From: Lacustribacter sp964460315
GTDB lineage: Bacteria; Pseudomonadota; Gammaproteobacteria; Burkholderiales; Burkholderiaceae_A
NCBI GenBank assembly: GCA_964460315.1
Contig: CAYWPQ010000022.1
Location: forward strand, 1 to 23,774
DNA length: 23,774 bases
Direction of reading: 5' to 3'
Position numbers and translations under genes: made by a program. This document shows positions 15,768 to 23,745 of this stretch, piece after piece; positions within the stretch are counted from its first letter, which is position 1; each line of letters opens with the position of its first letter. The notes beneath the pieces were generated by a model. That model had not been told where the DNA came from and ran no database searches. It saw only the letters and a program-made list of their open reading frames with translations.

Positions 15768-15896
15768 TGTTGGAGCGTGCTCTCGTGGTGAGGTCGTGGC
15801 CTTCAGGCCAAGGTCGACCGTAAGTTTATCAAGCCGCGGACCCGCATGAGCCGGTGAATCCGGAAAGCGTAAAGCCCTCCGACTTAGAATGTCACC
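15768..15896. promoter_or_regulatory. Divergent leuS/uvrD intergenic region
   Basis: These 129 bp separate the two divergent genes and should hold both promoters. On the leuS side there is a perfect palindrome, TGGCCTTCAGGCCA at 15797-15810, flanked on each side by a direct copy of AGGTCG (15791-15796 and 15811-15816); the second copy is part of a further palindrome, GGTCGACC (15812-15819). A short inverted repeat GAGCGTGCTC (15773-15782) lies just before the leuS start. On the uvrD side TAGAAT (15885-15890) ends six bases before the ATG. I cannot identify convincing -35 elements. Confidence 0.4.
15885..15890 (+). promoter_or_regulatory. Candidate -10 element placing the uvrD transcript start at its ATG
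   Basis: TAGAAT matches TATAAT at 5 of 6 positions and ends six bases before the uvrD ATG, so the predicted transcript would be leaderless. No good -35 hexamer is seen at 16-18 bp and there is no extended -10, so support is weak. Confidence 0.3.
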
Positions 15897-18215
15897 ATGA
15901 CCGATCTCTTAGAACGTTTGAACCCCGAACAGCGTGCAGCGGTCACGTTGCCCGCCGAGTCGGCGCTGATTCTCGCGGGTGCCGGCAGCGGCAAAACCAG
16001 AGTGTTGACCACCCGAATCGCCTGGCTGGTTTCCACGGGGCAGGTCAGCCCCCAGGGCATTCTGGCGGTGACCTTCACCAACAAAGCCGCCAAGGAGATG
16101 CTTGGCCGGCTCTCCGCGCTTTTGCCTGTGAATGTTCGCGGTATGTGGATTGGCACCTTTCACGGGCTATGCAACCGGCTCTTGCGGGCCCATCACCGCG
16201 ATGCGGGGCTGCCCGCCACCTTTCAGATTCTTGACAGCCAAGACCAGCTCTCGGCGGTCAAGCGTCTTTTGAAAATTCTGAACTGGGACGACGAGAAATA
16301 CCCGCCCCGCCAGCTTCAGTCATTTATCAATGGCGCCAAAGAGCAGGGCCTTCGCGCGGTGGATATTGACGACTCCGACGGCTACAACAAACGCTTCATC
16401 GAGTTCTATCAGGCCTATGACGAGCAATGTCAGCGGGAGGGTGTGGTGGATTTCGGCGAGCTCTTGCTGCGTTCGGTTGAGCTTTTGAAACGCAACACCA
16501 ACCTTCGTGACCATTACCGCATGCGGTTTCGTCATGTTCTGATTGACGAGTTTCAAGACACCAACCCGCTGCAGTACGAATGGATCAAGCAGCTCTCGGG
16601 GGAATCGACGGCTGTGTTTGCGGTGGGTGACGACGACCAGTCCATCTATGCGTTTCGTGGCGCCGATGTGGCCAACATGCAGCATTTCGAGCGGGAATTT
16701 CGTGTGGCGAACCTGATCAAGCTCGAGCAGAACTACCGTTCTTGCGGGCATATTCTTGATGCTGCGAACGCCATGATTCGCAACAACGCCCAGCGTCTTG
16801 GCAAGAATCTGTGGACGGACGCGGGCGAAGGCGAGCAGCTGCGCGTGCTCGAGGCCGCAAGCGATGGCCTGGAGGCGCAGTGGCTCATTGATGAAATTAA
16901 AGATCTGATCGGGCAGGGCATGTCACGCAGTGAGATGGCCATTCTCTATCGCAGCAACGCCCAGTCACGGGTGATTGAACACGGCCTATTTAATGCGGGC
17001 ATTCCTTACCGTGTGTTTGGCGGTCTGCGGTTTTTCGAGCGTGCTGAGGTCAAGCATGCCTTGGCCTATCTTCGTCTGATGGAAAACCCACACGACGACA
17101 CTTCCTTTCTGCGCGTGGTGAATTTCCCCACCCGTGGCATTGGTGCGCGAAGTATCGAGGCACTGCAGGACAAAGCCGCACAGGCAAAGATCAGCCTCTA
17201 TTCGGCGGTTCCATTCCTTGAAGGAAAAGCGGGAACGGTACTGTCATCGTTCACGCGGCTTATCGAATCCATGCGCTTTGAGGGCCAGAACGCCAGGCTT
17301 GATGAACTGGTGGGGATGGTGATTGAAAAGTCTGGCCTGGTGGCACATTACCAGGCTGAAAAAGAAGGTCGAGAGCGTGTCGAAAATCTGCAGGAGCTGG
17401 TGAATGCAGCCGCAGCCTTTGTCTCGGAAGAGGGCGAGCGGGTGACCGATGACGGCGAGATTCAGATGCCGCCCCTGGTGGCTTTCCTCACCCATGCCTC
17501 GCTTGAGGCCGGTGACAATCAGGCTCAAGAAGGGCAAGACGCCATTCAGCTGATGACGGTGCACTCGGCCAAGGGCCTTGAGTTCAACGTGGTGTTCATC
17601 ACGGGTCTTGAAGAGGGTTTGTTCCCACACGAGAACTCGATGGCCGAGGCCAATGGCCTGGAGGAAGAGCGACGGCTGATGTATGTCGCCATTACCCGGG
17701 CACGTCAGCGGCTGTACCTTTCATTGGCGCAGACTCGCATGCTGCACGGGCAGACCCGCTACAACATGCGAAGCCGCTTTCTTGAAGAACTTCCGGAAAA
17801 CAATGTTCGTTGGCTGACGCCACGGCTTCATCCCGCAGGGATGATGGGCGGCATGAATTACGAAGGCGGCAGTTCCTACGGGCGCGCGGGTGGCTATGGC
17901 TATGGCGGTGGTGGCAACGGCGGTGGCGGTCATGCATCAGGGCGCTATGGTGGAACGGGCGCGGGTTATCGCAGTGGTCATGGAGCTGGCCGAGATGCTG
18001 GCAGTTCAGGGCCAGGTGGCTCGGGTAAAGCCGTGGCCCTTGGGGCTCATGACAGCGGCTACCGAATTGGCCAGACCGTCAGCCACGCCCGTTTCGGAGT
18101 GGGTGTGATCACGGGGCTTGAGGGTTCAGGCGATGATGCCCGCGCCCAGATTCATTTCAAGCGTGATGGCGCGAAATGGCTGCTGCTGTCTGTGGCTAAG
18201 CTTGATCCGGTGTGA
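15897..18215 (+). CDS. uvrD: UvrD-type DNA helicase II with Gly-rich linker
   Basis: UvrD is an SF1A 3'-5' helicase acting in nucleotide excision and mismatch repair and in removing stalled RNA polymerase. The 772-residue product has all helicase motifs: GAGSGKT at 28-34, AVTFTNKAAKEM, IGTFHGLC, DEFQDTN at 217-223, VGDDDQSIYAFRGAD, QNYRSCGHIL, MTVHSAKGLEFNVVFITGLEEGLFP and RLMYVAITRAR. The C-terminus carries the Tudor-like RNA polymerase-binding fold (IGQTVSHARFGVGVITGLEGSG...KWLLLSVAKL), which favours UvrD/PcrA over Rep. Between them lies an unusual Gly-rich linker, about residues 648-711. No Shine-Dalgarno is visible. The gene overlaps the convergent membrane-protein gene by 20 bp. Confidence 0.95.
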   Translation: MTDLLERLNPEQRAAVTLPAESALILAGAGSGKTRVLTTRIAWLVSTGQVSPQGILAVTFTNKAAKEMLGRLSALLPVNVRGMWIGTFHGLCNRLLRAHHRDAGLPATFQILDSQDQLSAVKRLLKILNWDDEKYPPRQLQSFINGAKEQGLRAVDIDDSDGYNKRFIEFYQAYDEQCQREGVVDFGELLLRSVELLKRNTNLRDHYRMRFRHVLIDEFQDTNPLQYEWIKQLSGESTAVFAVGDDDQSIYAFRGADVANMQHFEREFRVANLIKLEQNYRSCGHILDAANAMIRNNAQRLGKNLWTDAGEGEQLRVLEAASDGLEAQWLIDEIKDLIGQGMSRSEMAILYRSNAQSRVIEHGLFNAGIPYRVFGGLRFFERAEVKHALAYLRLMENPHDDTSFLRVVNFPTRGIGARSIEALQDKAAQAKISLYSAVPFLEGKAGTVLSSFTRLIESMRFEGQNARLDELVGMVIEKSGLVAHYQAEKEGRERVENLQELVNAAAAFVSEEGERVTDDGEIQMPPLVAFLTHASLEAGDNQAQEGQDAIQLMTVHSAKGLEFNVVFITGLEEGLFPHENSMAEANGLEEERRLMYVAITRARQRLYLSLAQTRMLHGQTRYNMRSRFLEELPENNVRWLTPRLHPAGMMGGMNYEGGSSYGRAGGYGYGGGGNGGGGHASGRYGGTGAGYRSGHGAGRDAGSSGPGGSGKAVALGAHDSGYRIGQTVSHARFGVGVITGLEGSGDDARAQIHFKRDGAKWLLLSVAKLDPV
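17838..18029 (+). repeat. Low-complexity Gly/Tyr/Arg-rich coding tract in uvrD
   Basis: About 64 codons in which 30 residues are glycine, with six tyrosines and four arginines. The pattern includes YGYGGGGNGGGGHASGRYGG. At DNA level it is a run of GGY and related triplets, densest at 17889-17933. It forms the linker between the helicase core and the C-terminal Tudor-like domain and is probably disordered. Confidence 0.85.
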
Positions 18216-18984
18216 CGGGTTCTTCACCAAACACAGCCTTGGTGCTTTGATAAAACGAACCATGGGCCACGGCCATCAGAATGAGGGTGGCGGGGAAAAC
18301 AAAGGCTGACATCGTGTTGGCCGCAAGACCCAGGCTTTCCACAATCAGTGTGATCACGGCGGCAATGAACACCACCACACCAATCCAGGTCACTAGGTAA
18401 CGAAGAAATGCCCCCTTATTTCGCCAAACGGCGAAGAAGCTGAAGAAGAGCGCTTTGAGTGGCGTGAAGTCTGACCAGACCACCAGCTGTGGCGCAAACC
18501 AGAACGACATCATCACTGGAAAATAGAGCAACAAACCCACCACGGCGGCGGTTCGCGCAGAGCCCATTTCTTCGGCGGTGGGCACGGCGCCACCAGTGAT
18601 CCATCCGAACATGGCGCCGCCGTCAATCAATACGGTGATGAAGAGAATGGCCAGGATTTCAATCACATACCAGACGCCAAGCAACAGAACAGCGCGGGCG
18701 CGACCGGAACGAAACGCGCTGATTAGCAGTGGCGGTGACGGCGGGCGGCGTTCGTCCACCGCCCGGGCAATCTCCATGAAGCCAAGGGCAAGACCTGGCG
18801 AGAGAATGAGCGGAGCCACCATTCCAATCAGCGGGATGAAGGCAAGCAGCAGCATCCCGGCCCAGTACATCAGCAAGATGAGCGTCCAGGCCAGAGGCTG
18901 ACGATGAAAAAGTGTGAAGCCTGAGCGAAGCCAGGTGAGACCAAGCCGACTTTCGACAAGTCGTGGCTGAGAGATCAGTTTCAT
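18196..18984 (-). CDS. BPSS1780-type multispanning membrane protein, function unknown
   Basis: The 262-residue product resembles the BPSS1780 family of Burkholderiales inner-membrane proteins; no biochemical function is known to me. There are about six hydrophobic segments, including LAWTLILLMYWAGMLLLAFI, MVAPLILSPGLALGFMEIA, VLLLGVWYVIEILAILFITVL, VVGLLLYFPVMMSFWFA, LVTWIGVVVFIAAVITLIV and MSAFVFPATLILMAV. The family-typical FAPQLVVWSDFTPLKALFFSFFAVWRNKGAFL and the GLALGFMEIARAVDERRPP loop are present. It lies between thrB and uvrD, a neighbourhood I recall as conserved. Its start overlaps the thrB stop as ATGA, and its 3' end overlaps convergent uvrD by 20 bp. Confidence 0.82.
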   Translation of the reverse strand: MKLISQPRLVESRLGLTWLRSGFTLFHRQPLAWTLILLMYWAGMLLLAFIPLIGMVAPLILSPGLALGFMEIARAVDERRPPSPPLLISAFRSGRARAVLLLGVWYVIEILAILFITVLIDGGAMFGWITGGAVPTAEEMGSARTAAVVGLLLYFPVMMSFWFAPQLVVWSDFTPLKALFFSFFAVWRNKGAFLRYLVTWIGVVVFIAAVITLIVESLGLAANTMSAFVFPATLILMAVAHGSFYQSTKAVFGEEPVTPDQA

Positions 18985-19946
18985 AGAGGACTTTGACGCC
19001 GAAGACGCAGTAAACGTTCAAAGTGGGTTGGATCTTTTGGTGTGAGCATGGCGGCTGCCCGCGGGCGATGCCAGTCGTCAAGCCGCGAAACCCAGAAACG
19101 ATAGGCTGCGGCCCGAAGGGCCATGGGCCAGGCGGCGTGTTCGTCCTTGGACAGCGGGCGCACCGATTGGTAACCCTTCAGCAGGGCGTCAAGCCGCGGG
19201 GCATCAAGCTTGCCGCTGTCCTGTTCCGACAGGTCGATGCACCAATCATTGGCGGCCACGGCAAGATCGAACACAAAGTGATCGACGCCTGCGAAATAAA
19301 AATCGATGAAGCCACCAAGTTTTGGCCCTTCGGCAGTTTCTTCAAACAAAACGTTGTCGCGGAAAATATCCGCATGCACCGCACCGCGTGGTAAATCCTT
19401 CGCCAACGCGGATTCAGCGAATGCCGACTGCATCTCAAGTTCGCTTGCAAGCAACGAGGCCTGGTCGCCATCCAGGAAAGGCAGGATCTGAGGCACGGTG
19501 GTCTTCCACCACGCCAGTCCCCGAAGGTTGGGCTGCTGCCCCAAGTAGTCCGACACCGCCTGATGCGAGGCCGCGATGGCCGCCCCCAGAATTTCGCAAT
19601 GCGAAGGACTAGGATTGGGCTGCCAGCTGCCACGAAGCCGCGTGGCAAGCGAGGCCGGCTTCGATTCACATTCGTGCAAAATGGCGCCGCTTCGGCTTGG
19701 CATGGGCCTCGGGCAGGCCACGCCACGGTCGGCAAGGTGGCGCATCAGTTCCAGATAAAACGGGAGCTCCGCCGCCGAGAGCTTTTCAAAAAGAGTTAGA
19801 ACGAAGCGACCGCCGGTAGTGTCGACAAAGTAATTCGTGTTTTCAATGCCCGAGGCGATGCCCTCGAAGTGGACGAGTTCGCCCAGGTCAAAGCCTGCTA
19901 AAAGATTGCGAAGCGCATCGGCCGAAACCGGGGTGAATACCGCCAT
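18981..19946 (-). CDS. thrB: Homoserine kinase, APH-fold type II
   Basis: This enzyme phosphorylates homoserine on the route to threonine. The 321-residue product is the aminoglycoside-phosphotransferase-fold ThrB found in Betaproteobacteria and Pseudomonas, not the GHMP-fold enzyme of E. coli. Motifs are GIENTNYFVDT (about 33-43), the catalytic loop HADIFRDNVLF with H191 and D193, and the metal-binding GFIDFYFAG with D215. The DLAVAANDWC and RAAAYRFWVSRL segments are family-typical. Its start is seven bases after the stop of the upstream reductase gene, and its stop overlaps the start of the membrane-protein gene. The three minus-strand genes probably form one unit. Confidence 0.95.
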   Translation of the reverse strand: MAVFTPVSADALRNLLAGFDLGELVHFEGIASGIENTNYFVDTTGGRFVLTLFEKLSAAELPFYLELMRHLADRGVACPRPMPSRSGAILHECESKPASLATRLRGSWQPNPSPSHCEILGAAIAASHQAVSDYLGQQPNLRGLAWWKTTVPQILPFLDGDQASLLASELEMQSAFAESALAKDLPRGAVHADIFRDNVLFEETAEGPKLGGFIDFYFAGVDHFVFDLAVAANDWCIDLSEQDSGKLDAPRLDALLKGYQSVRPLSKDEHAAWPMALRAAAYRFWVSRLDDWHRPRAAAMLTPKDPTHFERLLRLRRQSPL

Positions 19947-19953
19947 GAGTCCA

Positions 19954-20847
19954 TCAGAGTCGTTTGATCAGGCTTGAAGTATCCCATCGTTGGCCACCCA
20001 TGCGCTCGACATCGCCATAAAACTGATCAATCAAGGCCGTCACGGGCAATGCCGCCCCATTGCGACGGGCCTCGTCCATGCAAAGGCCCAGGTCTTTACG
20101 CATCCATTCCACGGCGAATCCAAAGTCGAACTTGTCATCCACCATGGTGTTGCCACGGTTTTCCATCTGCCATGACTGGGCGGCCCCCTTGCTGATGATC
20201 TCAAGCACAAGTTTCATATCGATGCCTGCCTTCATTCCGAAGGCAATGCCTTCCGCAAGCCCCTGCACCACGCCGGCCACGCAGATCTGATTGACCATTT
20301 TGGCCAGCTGTCCTGACCCATGGTCACCCACCCGGGTAAAGGCTTTGGAAAACGCCATGGCGACGGATTTCGCGGCCTCGAAAGCTGTGGCCTCGCCACC
20401 CACCATCACGGTGAGCACGCCATTGACGGCACCAGCCTGCCCACCGGAGACGGGGGCATCAAGAAAGGATAAGCCCATGGATCGAGCGTTTGTACCAAGC
20501 TCCCGAGCAATTTCCGCAGAAGCCGTGGTGTGGTCGACAAAAATGCTCCCCTTGGGCATTCCGTGAAAGGCCCCTTCGGGCCCCACGGTGACCGAGCGTA
20601 GGTCTTGGTCATTGCCCACACAGGCAAAAACAATCTCGGCGCCCGCGGCGGCGGCCTTGGGGGAGTCGGCCACGCCGATATCCAGCCCGTGGTGATCTTT
20701 AGCCCACTGGTCGGCCTTGGTACGGGTGCGGTTGTAGACGACCACGCGGTGCCCCGCCTTGGCGAGGTGGCCCGCCATGGGGCCTCCCATGACGCCCAGG
20801 CCAAGGAAGGCAAGGTGTTTTCGGGCTTGGGCAGGGGTGGATGTCAT
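19954..20847 (-). CDS. 3-Hydroxyisobutyrate dehydrogenase-family NAD(P)-dependent reductase
   Basis: This is a beta-hydroxyacid dehydrogenase of the family that includes 3-hydroxyisobutyrate dehydrogenase, tartronate semialdehyde reductase and succinic semialdehyde reductases. The 297-residue product has all the family landmarks: the dinucleotide-binding GLGVMGGPM (16-24), VYNRT, the substrate-binding DAPVSGG (130-136), GSGQLAKMVNQ with catalytic lysine K183, and EWMRKDLGLCMDEA (about 247-260). The substrate cannot be told from the sequence, so no symbol is given. The ATG has an AAAGG ribosome-binding site. It is divergent from alaS across about 130 bp and leads the minus-strand unit that continues into thrB. 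Confidence 0.92.
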   Translation of the reverse strand: MTSTPAQARKHLAFLGLGVMGGPMAGHLAKAGHRVVVYNRTRTKADQWAKDHHGLDIGVADSPKAAAAGAEIVFACVGNDQDLRSVTVGPEGAFHGMPKGSIFVDHTTASAEIARELGTNARSMGLSFLDAPVSGGQAGAVNGVLTVMVGGEATAFEAAKSVAMAFSKAFTRVGDHGSGQLAKMVNQICVAGVVQGLAEGIAFGMKAGIDMKLVLEIISKGAAQSWQMENRGNTMVDDKFDFGFAVEWMRKDLGLCMDEARRNGAALPVTALIDQFYGDVERMGGQRWDTSSLIKRL

Positions 20848-20977
20848 GAGAAACCTTTCTTGAAAGAGAGCCGGAATTCTTCCATGGGCGCCAACCTCGG
20901 TAAACTAAGGAGTTCCCTGAAACAGTCGATTTGATTCGCTGTCAGCCCACGAGCCACTTTTATTCAGTCCATTCGTC
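20848..20977. promoter_or_regulatory. Divergent reductase/alaS intergenic region
   Basis: These 130 bp must hold the promoters of both genes. TTGATT at 20931-20936 and TATTCA at 20961-20966 are weak plus-strand hexamers with unsuitable spacing. A short inverted repeat CTTTC-TT-GAAAG (20855-20866) overlaps the ribosome-binding site of the minus-strand gene. I see no convincing promoter, riboswitch or tRNA-like element, and no Shine-Dalgarno before alaS. Confidence 0.35.
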
Positions 20978-23446
20978 ATGAACGTATCCGAGATTCGCGA
21001 AAAATTTCTCCGCTTTTTTGAGTCCAAGGGTCACACGATTGTTGCCTCGAGCCCGCTGGTTCCTGCCAACGATCCCACCCTGCTCTTTACCAATAGCGGC
21101 ATGGTGCAGTTCAAGGATGTTTTCCTTGGCCGCGAACACAAGCCTTACAAGCGGGCCACGTCGTCGCAGCGAAGCGTTCGAGCTGGAGGCAAGCACAACG
21201 ACCTGGAAAACGTGGGCTACACGGCGCGCCATCACACCTTTTTTGAAATGCTGGGCAACTTCTCGTTTGGTGACTACTTCAAGCGCGATGCCATCCACTT
21301 TGCCTGGGAACTGCTGACCCAGGTCTATCGGCTTCCTCCCGAAAAGCTCTGGGTCACGGTCTATCAGGAAGACGATGAGGCCCACGGCATCTGGGCCAAT
21401 GAAATCAAGGTTCCCCTTGAGCGGATCATTCGAATTGGTGACAACAAAGGTGCCCGATACGCCAGTGACAATTTCTGGCAGATGGCGGACACCGGCCCTT
21501 GCGGGCCTTGCAGCGAAATTTTCTATGACCATGGTCCCGACGTCTGGGGTGGCCCACCGGGAAGCCCCGAGGAAGACGGGGATCGTTACATTGAGATCTG
21601 GAACCTGGTGTTCATGCAGTTTGAGCGTGACGAGACCGGCAAGATGACGCCCTTACCCAAGCCCTGTGTGGATACAGGTATGGGTCTGGAGCGAATCGCG
21701 GCCGTGCTTCAGCATGTTCACAGCAACTATGAAATTGATCTCTTCCAAAGCCTGATNNNNNNNNNNNNNNNNNNNNNNNNNNNNNNNNNNNNNNNNNNNN
21801 NNNNNNNNNNNNNNNNNNNNNNNNNNNNNNNNNNNNNNNNNNNNNNNNNNNNNNNNGAACTGGCCAAGGTGCAAGACCGTGTGGCAGCCACTCTGAAACA
21901 AGAGGAAGAGCGCTTTGGTGAGACCTTGGAAAAGGGCATGGGAATTCTGAACACTGCACTGGCGGCACTCACCACGAAAGGTGCGAAGCTTGACGGACAA
22001 ACGGCCTTCACGCTTTATGACACCTTCGGCTTTCCGCTTGACCTGACTGCCGATGTCTGCCGCGAGCGTGAAGTGGAGGTGGATGAGGCCGGTTTCGAGG
22101 CTGCGATGAACCGTCAGCGTGAGCAGGCTCGAGCAGCAGGTAAATTCAAAGCGGCCGACACTTTGGAATACAACGGCGTGCCCACGACCTTTGTGGGCTA
22201 CGACCAGCTGAGCCAGTCGGCCACGATCACGGCCCTCTACAAGGAAGGCTCGCAGGTTCAAGCCTTGCGTGCCGGAGAACAAGGTGTTGTGGTGCTTGAC
22301 ACCACGCCGTTTTATGCGGAGTCCGGTGGCCAGGTGGGCGACTCAGGGCTTTTGCGCTCATCGGACGCCAGTTTTCTGGTGGAAGACACCCAGAAGATTT
22401 CGGCAGAGGTGTTTGGACATCATGGGGCGGTGAGTCAGGGCGAACTGCGTGTGGGTCAAAGCCTTGAGGCGATGGTCGACACAGCCCGCAGGGCCCACAC
22501 GGTGCGCAATCATTCGGCAACCCATCTTCTGCATAAGGCTCTTCGCGAGGTGTTGGGTAGCCATGTTCAGCAAAAGGGCTCGCTGGTTGACGCAGAAAAA
22601 ACCCGTTTCGACTTTTCTCACAACCAGCCGGTGACCGATGACGAGATTCGTCGAATCGAGGCCATCGTCAACGCAGAAATTCTGGCGAATCAGGCCACGA
22701 AGGCTCAGGTGATGGCCTTTGATGATGCGATTGCCCACGGCGCCATGGCGCTCTTTGGCGAAAAGTATGGCGATCAGGTTCGTGTGTTGGATATCGGATC
22801 GTCATGCGAACTCTGCGGTGGCACCCATGTGAGCCGCACCGGTGATATTGGTCTTTTCAAGATCACGGTTGAAGCGGGTGTGGCGGCAGGCATTCGACGC
22901 ATTGAAGCGGTGACCGGCGAAAACGCCCTGGCCTTGATGCAGACCCTTGAGTCAAGGGTGTCGGAGGTCGCGGGCCTGATCAAGGCCCCGGCATCGGAGC
23001 TCTCTCACCGTTTGACCCAGATCATGGACAACGTTCGTGCGATGGAAAAAGAGATTGCGCGGCTGAAATCCAAGCTTGCTTCATCGGCTGGTGATGACCT
23101 TGCCAGCCAGGCGCAAGATGTTTCGGGTGTGAAGGTTCTTGCTGTAACGATGGACGGCGCTGATGTGGCCTCCATGCGCGAAACTCTGGACAAATTGAAG
23201 AACGCCCTGAAGACCGCAGCCATTGTTCTAGCCAGCGTGGAGGGTGACAAGGTGACCCTGATTGCTGGCGTGACCGCCGACTTGACCCAAAAGGTCAAGG
23301 CGGGTGACTTGGTTAACCATGTGGCGACTCAGGTTGGTGGCAAGGGCGGCGGCAGGCCCGACATGGCCCAGGCGGGTGGCACCAATCCGGCGCATCTGCC
23401 TGCTGCGTTGCAGAGTGTGAATGCCTTCGTGGCGGCTAAGGTCTAA
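20978..23446 (+). CDS. alaS: Alanyl-tRNA synthetase (interrupted by an assembly gap)
   Basis: AlaS charges tRNA-Ala and hydrolyses mischarged Ser- and Gly-tRNA-Ala. The N-terminal class II core is clear: VSEIREKFLRFFESKGH, TLLFTNSGMVQFKDVFLG, RSVRAGGKHNDLENVGYTARHHTFFEMLGNFSFGDYFK (split here across several motifs), and GPCGPCSEIFYDHG. The editing domain has NHSATHLLHKALREVLGSHV and CELCGGTHVSRTGDIG, which supply the HxxxH and CxxxH zinc ligands. The C-terminal domain has GGKGGGRPDMAQAGG. A run of 100 Ns falls between DLFQSL(I) and ELAKVQDRV. The frame happens to remain open through it, giving 822 codons, but alignment to E. coli AlaS (876 residues) indicates that about 83 residues belong there. 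The true gene is probably about 872 codons. Confidence 0.97.
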   Translation: MNVSEIREKFLRFFESKGHTIVASSPLVPANDPTLLFTNSGMVQFKDVFLGREHKPYKRATSSQRSVRAGGKHNDLENVGYTARHHTFFEMLGNFSFGDYFKRDAIHFAWELLTQVYRLPPEKLWVTVYQEDDEAHGIWANEIKVPLERIIRIGDNKGARYASDNFWQMADTGPCGPCSEIFYDHGPDVWGGPPGSPEEDGDRYIEIWNLVFMQFERDETGKMTPLPKPCVDTGMGLERIAAVLQHVHSNYEIDLFQSLXXXXXXXXXXXXXXXXXXXXXXXXXXXXXXXXXXELAKVQDRVAATLKQEEERFGETLEKGMGILNTALAALTTKGAKLDGQTAFTLYDTFGFPLDLTADVCREREVEVDEAGFEAAMNRQREQARAAGKFKAADTLEYNGVPTTFVGYDQLSQSATITALYKEGSQVQALRAGEQGVVVLDTTPFYAESGGQVGDSGLLRSSDASFLVEDTQKISAEVFGHHGAVSQGELRVGQSLEAMVDTARRAHTVRNHSATHLLHKALREVLGSHVQQKGSLVDAEKTRFDFSHNQPVTDDEIRRIEAIVNAEILANQATKAQVMAFDDAIAHGAMALFGEKYGDQVRVLDIGSSCELCGGTHVSRTGDIGLFKITVEAGVAAGIRRIEAVTGENALALMQTLESRVSEVAGLIKAPASELSHRLTQIMDNVRAMEKEIARLKSKLASSAGDDLASQAQDVSGVKVLAVTMDGADVASMRETLDKLKNALKTAAIVLASVEGDKVTLIAGVTADLTQKVKAGDLVNHVATQVGGKGGGRPDMAQAGGTNPAHLPAALQSVNAFVAAKV
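21757..21856. other. Assembly gap of 100 Ns inside alaS
   Basis: Exactly 100 Ns, the usual placeholder for a gap of unknown size. It hides the AlaS segment that in E. coli carries RVIADHIRS and RGYVLRRIIRRAVRHG. By comparison with E. coli about 250 bases should be here. Confidence 0.99.
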
Positions 23447-23457
23447 GAAGCGTCGGC

Positions 23458-23691
23458 ATGACAGCCATTGATCGCACGGTCGACACTCGGGGTTTAAGCT
23501 GCCCCATGCCGATTCTTAAGGCGAAGAAAGCTCTGAATGACATGCTTCCCGCCCAGGTCCTGCAGGTGCTGGCCACGGACTCTGGTGCAGTGCGGGATTT
23601 CGAATACTTCTGCAAACATACTGGCCATCAACTTATGGAAAGTACTAATTCGGATGGCGAATATATGTTTTTGATACGAAGAAGGGATTAG
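23458..23691 (+). CDS. TusA-family sulfur-carrier protein
   Basis: TusA/SirA-like proteins carry persulfide sulfur on a conserved cysteine, for tRNA thiolation, molybdenum cofactor maturation or sulfur metabolism. The 77-residue product has the family signature DTRGLSCPMPILKAKKAL, with the active cysteine C15 in the CPxP motif, then VLQVLATDSGAVRDFEYFCKHTGHQL and a final beta strand EYMFLIRRR. It is of normal length. The ATG lies 11 bp after the alaS stop, so the two genes are probably co-transcribed, an arrangement I recall from Bordetella and Burkholderia. Genuine TusA versus a YedF-like paralogue cannot be separated here, so no symbol is given. The last third of the gene is more AT-rich than its neighbours. 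Confidence 0.93.
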   Translation: MTAIDRTVDTRGLSCPMPILKAKKALNDMLPAQVLQVLATDSGAVRDFEYFCKHTGHQLMESTNSDGEYMFLIRRRD

Positions 23692-23715
23692 ACTTCGCTT
23701 CATTGAGGAGGAGGA

Positions 23716-23739
23716 GTCGTCCTTTGAGGGAGGGACGAT
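23716..23739 (+). other. Hairpin preceding the terminator
   Basis: Bases 23716-23725 can pair with 23730-23739 in RNA, ten pairs including three G-U, around a GAGG tetraloop. It follows a GAGGAGGAGGAG purine run (23705-23716) and is followed by only a weak CATTTT. It may be a secondary terminator or part of the 3' UTR structure. Confidence 0.5.
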
Positions 23740-23745
23740 CATTTT

